In this document: piece by piece, positions 47,687 through 59,553 of the stretch
Position numbering within the stretch: the stretch's first letter is position 1
Layout: each line of letters starts with the position of its first letter
Source: Phytohabitans houttuyneae
GTDB taxonomy: Bacteria > Actinomycetota > Actinomycetes > Mycobacteriales > Micromonosporaceae
Reading direction: 5' to 3'
Length of the DNA stretch: 64,000 bases
Assembly (NCBI RefSeq): GCF_011764425.1
Contig: NZ_BLPF01000001.1
Location: 2,099,001 to 2,163,000 of the forward strand
Notes under the pieces: generated by a model
The model's database searches: none
What the model was told of the DNA's origin: nothing
What the model saw: only the letters and a program-made list of their open reading frames with translations
Translations under genes and position numbers: made by a program

Positions 47687-47835
47687 CTGGCTGCCCTCCC
47701 CTGTGGACGCGATGGCGTTGGATTTGTTGGATGTTCCGCCAGCGTCACAGGGTGATGCGGCGGGCGCAATCGATGTACAACCGAAGCGGTGACTCAGTCG
47801 CACAGGCTGGGATAGGTTCGTGCGCTTCCGCGGTG

Positions 47836-47866
47836 TTGACGGTGTCGCGCCCCACGATGCGATAGT
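47836..47866 (+). promoter_or_regulatory. Predicted promoter of the alpha/beta hydrolase gene
   Basis: TTGACG (47836-47841), 16 bases, TGCGATAGT (47858-47866), 60 bases before the start codon. Same structure as 28865-28895. Confidence 0.55.
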
Positions 47867-47925
47867 GAAACACGCTCCACTCTCCGGCCGCGCCTCTCGC
47901 GGACCGTCCTATTCGGAGGATTCAC

Positions 47926-48729
47926 GTGCCGTACCTGGCCGCCAACGGCATCCAGCTCTCCTATCAGCGCTCCGGTAGCGGCGAACCCGTCCTGCTCATC
48001 ATGGGATCGTCGGCCGCGGGTCACGTCTGGACGTTGCATCAGACACCCGCGCTGCACAAGGCGGGATACGAGACCGTCGTATTCGACAACCGCGGCATCC
48101 CGCCGTCGGACGCGCCGCCCGGAAAGTACACGCTCCCCGAGCTGGTCGCCGACACCAAGGCCCTCATCGAGGAGCTCGACCTCGCCCCCTGCCGGATCGT
48201 CGGCACGTCGATGGGCGCGATGATCGCGCAGGAGCTGGCGATCGGCTGGCCCGACCTGGTCCGCTGCGCGGTGCTGATGGCCACACGAGCCCGGGCGGAC
48301 GCCGTCCGTCTGGCTCAGGCCGCCGCCGACCGCGCCCTGATCGAGAGCGGGATCAAGCTGCCGGCGAAGTACGAGGCCGTCGAGACGGTCATGAAGATGC
48401 TGTCGCCGACAACCCTCAACAACGACGACGCCATCGCCGGGTGGCTGGAGGTCTTCGAGCTCGCGGGCGAGGCGAGCACCACGGCCAGCGGCCAGGTGTG
48501 GGTCGACCTCCTCCAGGACCGCCGCGACGCCCTCCGCACGATTTCCGCTCCTTGCCGCGTCATCGGCTTCGCCGACGACCTGATCACCCCGTCACACTTG
48601 GCCGCCGAGGCCGCGGACGCCATTCCCAACTGCGACTTCGTGGAGATCCCCCGCTGCGGCCACCTGGGCTACCTGGAGCGCCCCGACGAGGTGAACGCCG
48701 CCATCATCGAGTTCCTCGACAAAAACTGA
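47926..48729 (+). CDS. Alpha/beta-hydrolase fold protein (possible acyltransferase or thioesterase)
   Basis: A 267-residue enzyme with the complete triad: nucleophile serine in IVGTSMGAMIAQELA, aspartate in IGFADDLITPSHLA, histidine in IPRCGHLGYLERPDEV. GTG at 47926 follows GGAGG by six bases. It differs from typical type II thioesterases in its HG/oxyanion region (VLLIMGSSAAGHVW). In aminocoumarin pathways an enzyme thought to be of this superfamily (CloN7/CouN7) attaches the pyrrolyl group to a hydroxyl; with a CloN2-like protein and free PCP present, that role is worth testing. Simple hydrolysis or proofreading is equally possible. Confidence 0.78.
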   Translation: MPYLAANGIQLSYQRSGSGEPVLLIMGSSAAGHVWTLHQTPALHKAGYETVVFDNRGIPPSDAPPGKYTLPELVADTKALIEELDLAPCRIVGTSMGAMIAQELAIGWPDLVRCAVLMATRARADAVRLAQAAADRALIESGIKLPAKYEAVETVMKMLSPTTLNNDDAIAGWLEVFELAGEASTTASGQVWVDLLQDRRDALRTISAPCRVIGFADDLITPSHLAAEAADAIPNCDFVEIPRCGHLGYLERPDEVNAAIIEFLDKN

Positions 48730-48744
48730 CGCCGCGTCTTCCTT

Positions 48745-49452
48745 GAGGCTCCCGCGGCCTCACCCTCCGCCGTAGCGCGGCCACCCTGACGCCCCAGTCC
48801 GCGGCTGGGCTCGGACCCTAGGGATGGGGCGGGAGGAAGCGGGACCCTCTCAAGCTGGTAGCAGCAATGCGCCCAGTCGACAGCCCGGCTATACCCGTCA
48901 CCGCCACCGGCGCTCGCGGCCGCTTCCCCACCGCCGCGTCGCTGGCCGGGCTGGCCGGCGTCGCACTCTCGGCCGCCGGATGCGACAGGTCCGCGTGGCC
49001 GCGTTTCGGCTGGGCCGTCGACAACAACTCCGCGGCGCGGTCCATCGACTCGACACCGGATACGGATCAGCCGGCGAACCGAACGGACCCCGACACCGGC
49101 GCCCCGTAGGCCACCGGCAGCTCCGGCACCGACGGCGCCACCCCAACCGCTCGACGCGGTTTGAGGCCGGCCCTTGCTCTGTGCCGAAGAACGCCGGGGC
49201 CCTCTACACCGAAGCCAGCGCCTGCGGCCAGCGCCCCCACGCCGCGCGCATCCTGGCCCCAGGGCCCGCCTCGGGCCCTGCGACAACCGCCGACACCCGC
49301 GCTGTGAGCGTTCCCCTCGAAGGCTGGGCGCATTGCTGCTACCAGCTTGAGAGCGTCCCGCGGCCCAACCCCGGCGGGGGTTGGTTCTGCAAACGCGGAG
49401 GGTGAGGCCGCGGGAGCAACGGTCCGGACCATCGCGGACGTCGCGGTAGCTC
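48745..49452. repeat. About 700-bp MITE-like element bounded by inverted repeats
   Basis: The left end (48745-48772) is a truncated, inverted family A repeat; the right end (49392-49452) is a full family A copy. Inside these, 48839-48876 and 49324-49361 are 38-bp inverted repeats matching at 37 positions (arm core CTCAAGCTGGTAGCAGCAAT). The interior carries no transposase. An 80-codon frame at 48867-49109 with a lipobox-like LSAAGC is judged incidental. It lies between the hydrolase and NRPS genes. Confidence 0.75.
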
Positions 49453-49474
49453 AAAGCTTCTTCGGGTCGAAGGG

Positions 49475-52400
49475 TCAGGAATCCCTCCGCATCGGGCGCA
49501 GGGCGGGGCGCTCCGACTTCGTCGTCGGCAGCGCGCCGGCGAGCTCGGCCACCGTGGGCGCGTCGAAGAGCTCGCGGACCTCGACCTCGACGCCGAGGGC
49601 CGACCGGATCCGGGAGGTGAGCCGGACGGCGAGCAGCGAGTGGCCGCCGAGGTCGAAGAAGTTGTCGTCCACGCCGACCGAGTCAAGGCCGAGTACCTGG
49701 GCGAATGCGCCGCAGAGCAGCTCCTCCGTGCGGTTGGCCGGCTCCCGCCTCGGCCCGGCGGCCACCGCGGCGTCGGGCGCGGGCAGGGCCTTGCGGTCGA
49801 GCTTGCCGTTTGGCGTGAGGGGCAGCTCGAGCAGCACGACGACCGCGGCCGGCACCATGTAGTCGGGCAGGCGCTGGGCGGCGTACTTGCGCAGTGACGT
49901 GGGCAGCTCGCCATCCGCGTCCTCGGGCTCGTCCGGCACGACGTAGGCGACGAGTCGCCGGTCGCCGGTGCTGTCTTCGCGGGCCACCACGACAGCCTGG
50001 GCGACGGCCGGGTGGGTTTGCAGGACCGTTTCGATCTCGCCCGGTTCGATGCGGAAGCCGCGGATCTTGACTTGCTCGTCGGCGCGGCCGAGGAAGACGA
50101 CGTTGCCACCGGCGGTCCACTTGGCACGGTCGCCGGTGCGGTACATCCGCTCGCCGCTGCCGAACGGGCACGCGACGAACCGGGCACCGGTCAGGCCCGC
50201 CTGGCGCACGTAGCCGCGGGCCACACCGGCACCGGCGACGTACAGCTCACCGGGCACACCGACCGGCACGGGCCGCAGCCCGTCGTCAAGGACGTACAGA
50301 CGGGTGTTCCCGATCGGGGAGCCGACCGGGACCACGCCGCCCTCCACGGCGTCTGCGGTCAGCTGTGTGGTGGCGACACCGATCGTGGTCTCGGTCGGAC
50401 CGTAGTGGTTGAACACCTTCCGGCCGTTCTGATCCGCCGCGGCCACCAGCTCCCGCAGCCAAGCAATCGGCGCTGCCTCACCACCCAGGACCAGGGACCG
50501 GGCCGGCAGCACTCCGGCGACATCGGAGCCGCTGGACAGCGCGGCGAGATGGGACGGGACAGCCTTTACGTAGTCGATGCGGTGCTCGGCCAGGTATCGA
50601 GATACCGCCGCCGGGTCCACGACCGCCCGCTCGTCGAGGATGTGCAGCTGACCGCCGGTCGCGAGGCTGATGAAGACCACCGTGTTGCCGAGGTCTGTCA
50701 CCTGGGCTTGCAGCAGTGCGTAGCGGGCGTCCTGGCCGGTCCACTCCAGACGGTCCGACACGCTCGACACATAGTTGGTCAGCGAGCCGTGGGTGACCGC
50801 GACACCCTTCGGCGTGCCGGTCGAGCCCGAGGTGTAGATGACGTAGGCGAGGTTGCCCGCATTCGGCGTCACGCCGACCGGGGTGTCCGGGCTCGCGTTG
50901 ATCATCATCTCCACCAGCGGAGAGTCGATCGCCACCAGACGCACCCGACCCGCCGGCAGATCGCCGATCACGTCCTCGGTGCCCAGCAGCATCGTGGCCT
51001 TGCTGTCCGCGGCCATGAACGCGATGCGGTCCACCGGCAGCGTGGCGTCCACCGGGAGATAGGCCGCGCCGGCCTTCCACACGCCGAGAATCCCCGTGAT
51101 CATCTCCACGCCGCGGGGCAGGCAGAGACCGACCACCGACTCGGCACCCACACCCTGCTGGCGCAGGTAATGACCGAGCCGGTTCGCCGCCGCGTCCAGC
51201 TCCCGGTAGGTCAGCTCGACGCCGTCGGCGACCACCGCCACCGCATCCGGGCTCGCCGCCACCCGCCGCTCGAACAGCGCGGTCACCGACTCGTCCGGCA
51301 CGGCGGCCGAGGTGTCGTTCCAAGCGGACACGACGCTGGTCCGCTCGGTCTCGCCGAGCACGTCGACGGCGTGTACCCGCACCTCGGCCGACCTTGTCAC
51401 GACGTCGAGCACGCGCCCCAGCCAGCCGGCGAACCGCTCCGCCGCATCGGCGTCGAACAGGTCCGCCGCCACCGTCACCGAGCCACGCAGCCCGGCCGGC
51501 CGCCCCTCGCCGTCGAACACCTCCCCCACCAGCACGTCCAGGTCGAACTTCGCGGCCGGCTTGCCGGCGAAGACCGCCTGCGCCTCGACGCCGGTCAGGT
51601 CCAGCACGTCGACGCCGGTCTGGGTGGTGGAGGCGGGGTTCAGCATCGTGAGGACGACCTGGAAGAGCGGGTGCCGGGCCCGCGATCGGGCCGGTGCCAG
51701 CTCCTCGACAAGCCGCTCGAACGGCACATCCTGATGCGCCAACCCGCTCAGCGTCGTCTCCCGCACCCGCGACAGCACCTGCCGGAACTCCGGATCACCC
51801 GACAGGTCCGTACGGATCACCAGCGTGTTCACGAAGCAACCCACCAGGTCGTCGACGGCGCCGTCGGTGCGGCCCGCGATGGCCGAACCGATCGGCACGT
51901 CGTCGCCGGCGCCCACGCGGGACAGCAGCACGGCCACCGCGCCGTGCAGCACCATGAACGGCGTCACGCCCTCGACCCGCGCCAGATCCACGAGCCGCTG
52001 ATGTACCTCGGCCGGCACCTGCAACGGCACGCTGAACCCACGGTGGCTCGCCACCTGCGGGCGCGGCCGGTCATGCGGGAGCGCCAGCTCGTCGGACATC
52101 CCGGCCAGGGCCTGCCGCCAGTAGCCGATCTGGGCCGCCAGCAGGCTCTCCGGATCGCCTTCGTCGCCGAGCAGCTCGCGCTGCCACAGCGTGTAGTCCG
52201 CGTACTGCACCGGCAGCGGCTCCCACGCCGGCGCCACACCACGGATGCGGGCGGCGTAGGCGGCGGACAGGTCGCGGCTCAGCGGCCCCATCGACCAGCC
52301 GTCGCCCGCGATGTGGTGGACGACGAGCACGAGGACACCCTCGTCCGCGCCGCTGTCGAACAGCCAGGCCCGCACCGGCACCTCGACCGAGAGGTCGAAC

Positions 52401-52729
52401 GCGTGCTGCGTCGCCCGCGCCACCGCGGCGTCCACATCGGACGCACCGACCCGCTCGACCTCCAGCCGCCAGTCAAGGTCCGCCGGCTCCAGGATCCGCT
52501 GGTACGGCTCACCCTCCTGGGTGGGGAAGACCGTGCGCAGCGACTCGTGCCGGCCGATCACGTCCTGCAGCGCGGCGTCGAGCGCGACGGTGTCCACGGC
52601 GCCGGTGAGGCGGACGACGATCGGGAGGTTGTAGGTCGGGCTGGGGCCTTCGAGCTGCGCCAGGAACCACAGCCGCCGCTGGGCGAACGAGAGCGGTACA
52701 AGCTGGGGACGGTCACCCGCGCGCAGCGC
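49475..52729 (-). other. NRPS module 3 (C-A-PCP), aspartate-specific, no thioesterase
   Basis: Same aspartate pocket as module 2. The protein ends about 20 residues after the PCP ([12 protein letters not shown]), leaving no room for a TE, reductase or C-terminal docking domain of usual size. Confidence 0.8.
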
Positions 52730-55700
52730 CGGGCGTACCCGATCGGTCTCCGCCTCGTCCAGCAGCGCCGCGAGGCCAGCCGGGGTGGGCGTCTCGAAGA
52801 GGGTGCGGATCTCGATCTCGACGCCGAGTACCGCCCGGATCTGGGAGGTGAGCCGCACCGCAAGCAGCGAGTGTCCACCGAGGTCGAAAAAGCTGTCGTC
52901 GACGCCGACCGAGTCGACGCCGAGCACCTGCGCGAACGCGGCGCACAGCAGCTCTTCGCGCACCGTCCCCGCGCGGCGTCCACCGCTGGCACCGGTCGCG
53001 TAGTCGGGGCGGGCAGCGCCTTGCGGTCGAGCTTGCCGTTCGGCGTGAGGGGCAGATCGGACAGGGTCACAACGGCGGCGGGGACCATGTACTCCGGCAG
53101 CCGCTGCCCGACGAAGGCTTTCACGTCGGCGTCGGTGAAGCCCGGCTCGTCCAGGTCGTCCGGCACGACGTAGGCGACGAGTCGCTTGTCACCCGCGCTG
53201 TCTTCGCGGGCCACCACCACAGCCTGGGCGACCGCCGGGTGGGTTTGCAGGACCGTTTCGATCTCGCCCGGTTCGATGCGGAAGCCGCGGATCTTGACTT
53301 GCTCGTCGGCGCGGCCGAGGAAGACGACGTTGCCGCCGGCGGTCCACTTGGCACGGTCGCCGGTGCGGTACATGCGCTCGCCGCTGCCGAACGGGCACGC
53401 GACGAACCGGGAGCCGGTCAGGCCGGCCTGGCGCACGTAGCCGCGAGCCACGCCGGCGCCGGCGACGTACAGCTCACCGGGCACACCGACCGGCACGGGC
53501 CGCAGCCCGTCGTCGAGGACGTACAGACGGGTGTTGCCGATCGGGGAGCCGACCGGGACCACGCCCCCGTCCACGAGGTCCGGGGTCAGTTGTGTGGTGG
53601 CGACACCGATCGTGGTCTCGGTCGGGCCGTAGTGGTTGAACACCTTCCGGCCGCCGGCCGCGGCGACCAGCTCCCGCAGCCAAGCAATCGGCGCGGCCTC
53701 ACCACCCAACACCAGGGACCGGGCCGGGAGTACGCCCGCCATCCCGGCGCCCGCCGACAGCGCGGCAAGGTGGGACGGAACAGCCTTCACGTAGTCGATC
53801 CGCTGGTCGCTGAGGTAGCTCGCGACCGCCACCGGATCCACCACCGCGTCCTCGTCGAGGATGTGCAGCTGACCGCCGGTCGCGAGGCTGATGAAGACCA
53901 CCGTGTTGCCGAGATCCGTCACCTGCGCTTGCAGCAGGGCGTAGCGGGCGTCCTGGCCGGTCCACTCCAGACGGTCTGACACGCTCGACACATAGTTGGT
54001 CAGCGAGCCGTGGGTGACCGCGACACCCTTCGGCGTGCCAGTCGAACCGGACGTGTAGATGATGTAGGCGAGGTTGTTCGGGTCCGTGCGCACGCCGACC
54101 GGGGTGGCCGGGCTCGCGTTGATCATCATCTCCACCAGCGGAGAGTCGATCGCCACCAACCGCACCCGACCCGCCGGCAGATCACCGATCACATCCTCGG
54201 TGCCCAGCAGCATCGTGGCCTTGCTGTCCGCGGCCATGAACGCGATCCGGTCCACCGGCAGCGTCGCGTCCACGGGCAGATACGCCGCGCCGGCCTTCCA
54301 CACGCCGAGAATCCCCGTGATCATCTCCACGCCGCGGGGCAGGCAGAGACCGACCACCGACTCGGCACCCACACCCTGCTGGCGCAGGTAATGGCCGAGC
54401 CGGTTCGCCGCCGCGTCCAGCTCCCGGTAGGTCAGCTCAGTACCGTCGGCGACCACCGCCACCGCATCCGGGCTCGCCGCCACCCGCCGCTCGAACAGCG
54501 CGGTCACCGACTCGTCCGGCACGGCCACGACCGTGTCGTTCCAGCCGGACACGACCCGCACCCGCTCCGCCGGATCGACCACGTCGACGGCGTGTACCCG
54601 TACGCCGGCCGAGGCCGTCACGACGTCGAGCACCCGGCCGAACCAGCCGGCGAACCGCTCCGCCGCCGCGGCGTCGAACAGGTCCGCCGCCACCGTCACC
54701 GAGCCACGCAGCCCAGCCGGCCGCCCTTCAGTGTCGAACACCTCCCCCACCAGCACGTCCAGGTCGAACTTCGCGGCGGCCCGCGAGGTGGCACGCGGTT
54801 CGAGGGTGACGCCCGCCAGGTCGAGGGTGATCTCGTCCGGGTCGAAGACCGTCAGCACCACCTGGAAGAGCGGGTGGCGGGCGAGCGACCGGGCCGGCGC
54901 CAGCTCCTCGACAAGCCGCTCGAACGGCACATCCTGATGCGCCAGCCCACTCAGCGTCGTCTCCCGCACCCGCGACAGCACCTGCCGGAACTCCGGATCA
55001 CCCGACAGGTCCGTACGGATCACCAACGTGTTCACGAAGCACCCGACCAGATCGTCGACAGCCTCGTCGGTACGGCCCGCGATAGCCGAACCGATCGGCA
55101 CGTCCACACCCGCGCCGAGCCGGGACAGCAGCACCGCCAGCGCCCCGTGCAGCACCATGAACGGCGTCACGCCCTCGACCCGCGCCAGATCCACCAGCCG
55201 CTGATGCACCTCGGCCGGCACCTGCAGCGGCACACTGAAACCACGGTGGCTCGCCACCTGCGGACGCGGCCGGTCATGCGGCAGGGCCAGCTCCTCCGGC
55301 GCGCCGGTCAACGCCTGCCGCCAGTAGCCGACCTGCTTCGACAGCAGGCTCTCCGGATCGCCTTCGTCGCCGAGCAGCTCGCGCTGCCACATGGCGTAGT
55401 CCGCGTACTGCACCGGCAGCGGCTCCCACGCCGGCGCCGCACCACGGGTCCGCGCCGTGTAGGCCGCGGACAGGTCGCGGCTCAGCGGCCCCATCGACCA
55501 GCCGTCGCCCGCGATGTGGTGCATCACCAGCACCAGCACGCGCTGGTCCGCGCCGCTCTCGAAGAGCCAGGCCCGCAGCGGCACCTCGGCCGAGAGGTCG
55601 AACGCGTGCTGCGTCACCCGCGCCACAGCTTCGTCCACATCGGACGCCGCGACCCGCTCGACGCTCAACCGCCAGTCCAGCGCGGCCGGCTCCAGGATCC

Positions 55701-58700
55701 GTTGGTACGCCTGGCCTTCGCGGCTCGGGAAGACGGTGCGCAGCGACTCGTGCCGGCCGATCACGTCCCGCAGCGCGGCGTCGAGCGCCTCGGTGTCCAC
55801 GGGCCCGGACATGTTCAGCACGAGCGGCGCGTTGTAGGTGGGGTTGGGCCCCTCGATCTGCCCGAGAAACCAGAGCCGCTGCTGGGCGAAGGAGAGCGGG
55901 ATCCGTTCCGGGCGCGCCATCGGCCTGATCGGGCTGGCCGCCGGGGCCTCGCCGGCGCCGCGCGACTCGATCCACTCGGCGAGCTCGGCGACCGTGGGCG
56001 CTTCGAAGAGGGTCCGCAGCGGTACCGCCGCTCCTGTCGTCGCCCGGATCCGGCCGAGCAGTCGCGTCGCGGTCAGCGAGTGGCCGCCGAGCGCGAAGAA
56101 GCTGTCCTCCACGCCGATCGTGTCGAGCCCCAGCGCGTCCGCGAATTCCGCACACAGCCGCTCCTCCAGGGCGGTGGCGGGCGCCCGGCCGCCGCCGGTC
56201 CGGTACTGCGGTGCGGGAAGGGCCTTGCGGTCGACCTTGCCGTGCGGGGTCAGCGGAAGCTCGGCCAGCACGACGATCGCGGCCGGCACCATGTGCTCGG
56301 GCAGCCGCTCGCCGGCGAACGCCCGCAGCTCCTGCTCCTCGACGTCGCCCACAACGTAGGCGACGAGCCGCTTGTCGCCGGGTACGTCCTCCCTGACGAG
56401 GACCGCGGCCTGCGCGACGCCGGGGTGCCTGAGCAGGACCGCTTCGACCTCGCCGGGCTCGATCCGGAATCCGCGGATCTTCACCTGGTCGTCGGCCCGG
56501 CCGAGGAAGACGAGCTGGCCGTCCTTGTTCCACCGGACCCGGTCGCCGGTGCGGTACATGCGTTCGCCGGAGCCGAAGGGGCAGGCCACGAAGCGCGCCC
56601 CGGTCAGCCCTGCCCGGCCGATGTACCCGCGCGCGAGCCCGGCACCGGACATGTACAGCTCGCCCGCCTCGCCAACGGGCGCCGGGCTCAGCTGGTCGTC
56701 GAGCACGAAGGCCCGCATGTTGGTGATCGGGGTGCCGATCGTGGGGTCGTCCCCGGCGACGAGCCGCGGCGAGATCGTGGCGGCGACTGTCGTCTCGCTC
56801 GGCCCGTACCCGTTGAACATCTGCCGGCCCGGCGCCAGCCGCCCGATCAGCGTGGCGTCCAGCGCCTCACCGGCCGATACGAGCGTGGTCACCGAGGCGA
56901 GGGCGTCGGTGTCCATGGCGGACAGCACCGCGGGCGGCAGTCCGGCGTACGTCACGCCGTGCCGGGAGATCACCTCGGCGAGGCCGGCACCCGGCAGCAG
57001 CTCGTCGGCGTCCGCGACGACCAGCGCCGCCCCGGTGCACAGCGCGGAGAGCACCTCCCACGTCGCGGCGTCGAAGCCGATGGACGCGAACTGCAGCACC
57101 CGCTCGCCGGGGCCGACGCCGAACCGCTGCTGGAGCGTGGCGGTCAGGTTCACCGCGCCGGTGTGGCTGAGGCCGACGCCCTTCGGCGTGCCGGTGGAGC
57201 CGGAGGTGTAGATCACGTACGCGAGGCCGTCCGGCGACACGCTGACCGCCGGCGTGGTGGCCGGCTGGTTGTCGACGACGGTCCGCACCAGCGGGTTGTC
57301 CATGTGAACGGGGATCACGGCGGACGAGGGCCCGGCGGCAGGGCCGTCCGAGGCGGTCAGCAGGACCTTCGCGCCGCTGTCCTCGATCATGAAGGCGATC
57401 CGGGCGGCGGGGTACCGAGGGTCGATCGGCAGGTACGCGGCGCCGGCCTTGAGCACGCCGAGGAGCGCGACGACGAGGTCCACCCCGCGTTCCAGCGCGA
57501 CGGCGACCACCGACTCCGCGTCCACGCCGAGCCCTCGCAGGTACCCAGCCATCCGGTTGGCCCGCTCGTCGAGGTCGGCGTAGCTCAGCTCGACGCCGTC
57601 GCCGACGACCGCGGTGGCGTCCGGCGCGGCGGCGACCCGCGACTCGAACAGCTCGACGATCGAGCCGCCCCCGGTCGGCCACCCGGTCGTGTTCCAGCCG
57701 ACCAGCACGCGGCGGCGCTCGTCCACGCTGAGCAGGCTCGTCCGGGACACCGGCTCGTCGGGCGCCAGCTCGGCGAACGCGCGCAGCACCCGCAGGTACC
57801 GCACGGCGATGCCCTCCGCCGCGGCCGGTTCGTGGATGTCGTCGTTGACCTCGGCCTCGATGACCATCTCGGCGGTGCCCGGCCGGTCGTAGACGTTGAT
57901 GCGCTGGTCGTGGGTGGGCCCGGACCACAGGGTGCGGGCGACCGCCGTGCAGGCGCCGAACCGCTGCGGGTACTCGAATCCCATGATGTTGAGGCTCAGG
58001 TCGAAGAGCGGCGCGCCGTCGACGATCTTGAGGTCGCGCAGCATGTCCTCGTACCGGTACCGCTGGTGCCGCATCGACGCGCGCACGACCCGCGAGGTCT
58101 GCCGCACGACTTCCGCGAGGGTGTGCCGCGGATCGATCCTGAGGCGCAGCGGCAGTACGTTGGCGGTCATGCCGACGGCGGCGAGCTCGTCGGTGTCGCC
58201 CCGGCCGAGTGCCGGCACGCCGAGGACGATGTCGCGTGCGCCGGTGACCCGGTGGCGGTACACGGCGGCGGCCGCGATCGCCAGCTGGGCGAAGCTCGTG
58301 CCGTACCGCGCGGCGGTCGTCCTGAGGTCGGCGGCGTCCTGGCGCAGCAGCGGCCGGGCGTGCCGCGTCAGCGTGTCCGGCAGCCACCGGCGCCGTCCGG
58401 CGTGCCGCGCCGGCTCCGGCGGGTCGGCAAGCGTGTCGAGCCAGAAGCCGCGGTCGCCGGCGAAGTCGGCCGACTGCCGGTAGTCGCGCTCCGCGTCGAG
58501 CAGGACGGAGATCGGCTCCAGCTCGGCGTCCGGCGAGCGGCCCTCGGTCAGCGCGTCGTAGTTTTCGGCCACGGCCGAGGTGAAGAGCGAGAGGCTGTAG
58601 CCGTCCACGACGAGGTGGTGCAGGCGCTGGTACCAGAAGTGCCGCCGCGGCTCGAGCACGAAGACGATGTGGACGCAGAGCGCGCTGCCGGTCAGGTCGA

Positions 58701-59033
58701 TCCGCTGGGCGCGGTCGGCCCGCATCAGCTCCTCCGCGGCCGCCTGCGGGTCGGCCTCGCCGCTGACGTCGACGACCCGGATGGGGCACTCCCCGCTGGG
58801 TCGACGTACTGCCGGGGCCCGCCGCCGGAGTCGGTGAAGCGCAGGCGGAACGCGTCGGCCCGGTCCAGCGTCCGCCGCAGCGCCTCCTGGAAGAGCTCGA
58901 CGTCGAACTCGCCACGGAGCTCCACGTACTCGCTGACGTTGAACGCCAGGCTCTCCGGTTCGAGCTGTTGAGCGTTCCAGATGCCCAACTGTCCGGCCAT
59001 CAGTTCGCGGAGCACGTTCTCAGCAGCAGCCAT
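49475..59033 (-). CDS. Three-module nonribosomal peptide synthetase (C-A-PCP x3), two one-base frame breaks
   Basis: Restoring one base at each of two CCCC runs (58791-58794 and 52967-52970, plus strand) gives one 3,186-residue protein. Order and rough residues: C1 1-440, A1 450-935, PCP1 950-1020, C2 1043-1490, A2 1500-2000, PCP2 2025-2095, C3 2110-2570, A3 2580-3080, PCP3 3095-3165. C1 has HHLVVDG and an EntF-like start ([12 protein letters not shown]); C2 and C3 have HHIAGDG. All PCPs have GGHSL. Pocket residues read by alignment to GrsA: A1 D-A-W-G-V-A-G-V-A-K (aromatic-like, unassigned); A2 and A3 both D-L-T-K-V-G-H-I-G-K, the known aspartate code. No epimerase, methyltransferase or thioesterase domain. 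ATG 59033 follows AGGA. A later NRPS or separate thioesterase must finish the chain. Confidence 0.92.
52730..55929 (-). other. NRPS module 2 (C-A-PCP), aspartate-specific
   Basis: The A domain has [24 protein letters not shown] and [13 protein letters not shown], giving the aspartate code. Sequence from about 53185 to 54540 is nearly the same as the A domain of module 3. The second frame break (52967-52970) lies between the A and PCP domains. Confidence 0.8.
55930..59033 (-). other. NRPS module 1 (C-A-PCP), unassigned aromatic-like A domain
   Basis: The first C domain starts at the protein N-terminus without a docking or carrier domain, so it may accept an acyl group in trans, for example the pyrrolyl group. 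Its A domain core has FDAATW, AGLPP, LVSAGEA and [13 protein letters not shown]. The small Gly at position 278 and Ala at 331 suggest a larger pocket than in Phe domains; tryptophan, possibly chlorinated, is a candidate because a tryptophan-type halogenase is encoded 3 kb away. The first frame break lies within this C domain at 58791-58794. Confidence 0.7.
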
Positions 59034-59367
59034 TCCGCTTCCTCAGTCCTTGGGCCACGCCATGCGGCAATCAAACTCGCGGCCATCTTGTACGACGGCC
59101 ATCCCCGCACGCCATGGCGTGCGGGGATGGTGTGAGCGCAGGATCGGCACCGGCCCGAAAAGGGCTGTGCAACTGGTGCGACGCTTCAGTCGAACAAGCA
59201 GAATCCCGGCCGACATTGGCATCGTGCCGCTTTACGGCGATGGTTGGCCATTGGACTAAGTGGACACTCGACCGGCGGGCGCACGCGGCGCGGTCGGGGT
59301 CAGGCTGGGCTCGCGCCGGGCGCGGTGCGCCAGGGTCGGCGGCTGCCCTTGACAGCCGAGGTGCACC

Positions 59368-59399
59368 TTGTCATTCTACTAGTATCGTAGTTATATACA
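59368..59399 (+). promoter_or_regulatory. Promoter with embedded palindrome for the ABC exporter
   Basis: TTGTCA (59368-59373), a 17-base spacer, then TTATAT/TATACA. The spacer contains TACTAGTA and the arms CTAC...GTAG, resembling operators of YtrA-type GntR repressors that often control such transporters; no such regulator is in the window. The rest of the 520-base gap between the NRPS and ATPase starts shows no gene. Confidence 0.5.
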
Positions 59400-59553
59400 G
59401 GTAGCGCAGTTTGCGTCAGTCATGCCTCTTGCCTCGGGGGCCCTTCAGCCGGCACCGCGCGTGCTCAGCGTGCCGCCGCCGCGCGGATTACCGCAGGCCG
59501 GAGCAGACCCCTTTTCCGTGTTCGTGTCTGAGAAAGGCCGCGAGGGTGCACCC

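Noticed and set aside
48867-49109. 80-codon frame with a lipobox-like LSAAGC, possible small lipoprotein
   Set aside because: Lies inside the MITE-like element between its inverted repeats, lacks a convincing ribosome site and any family; likely chance.
54010-58971. Very long open frame on the plus strand (about 1,650 codons) opposite the NRPS gene
   Set aside because: Translation is His/Arg/Gly-rich with no domains; it mirrors NRPS codons in a high-GC genome, where antisense stops are rare.
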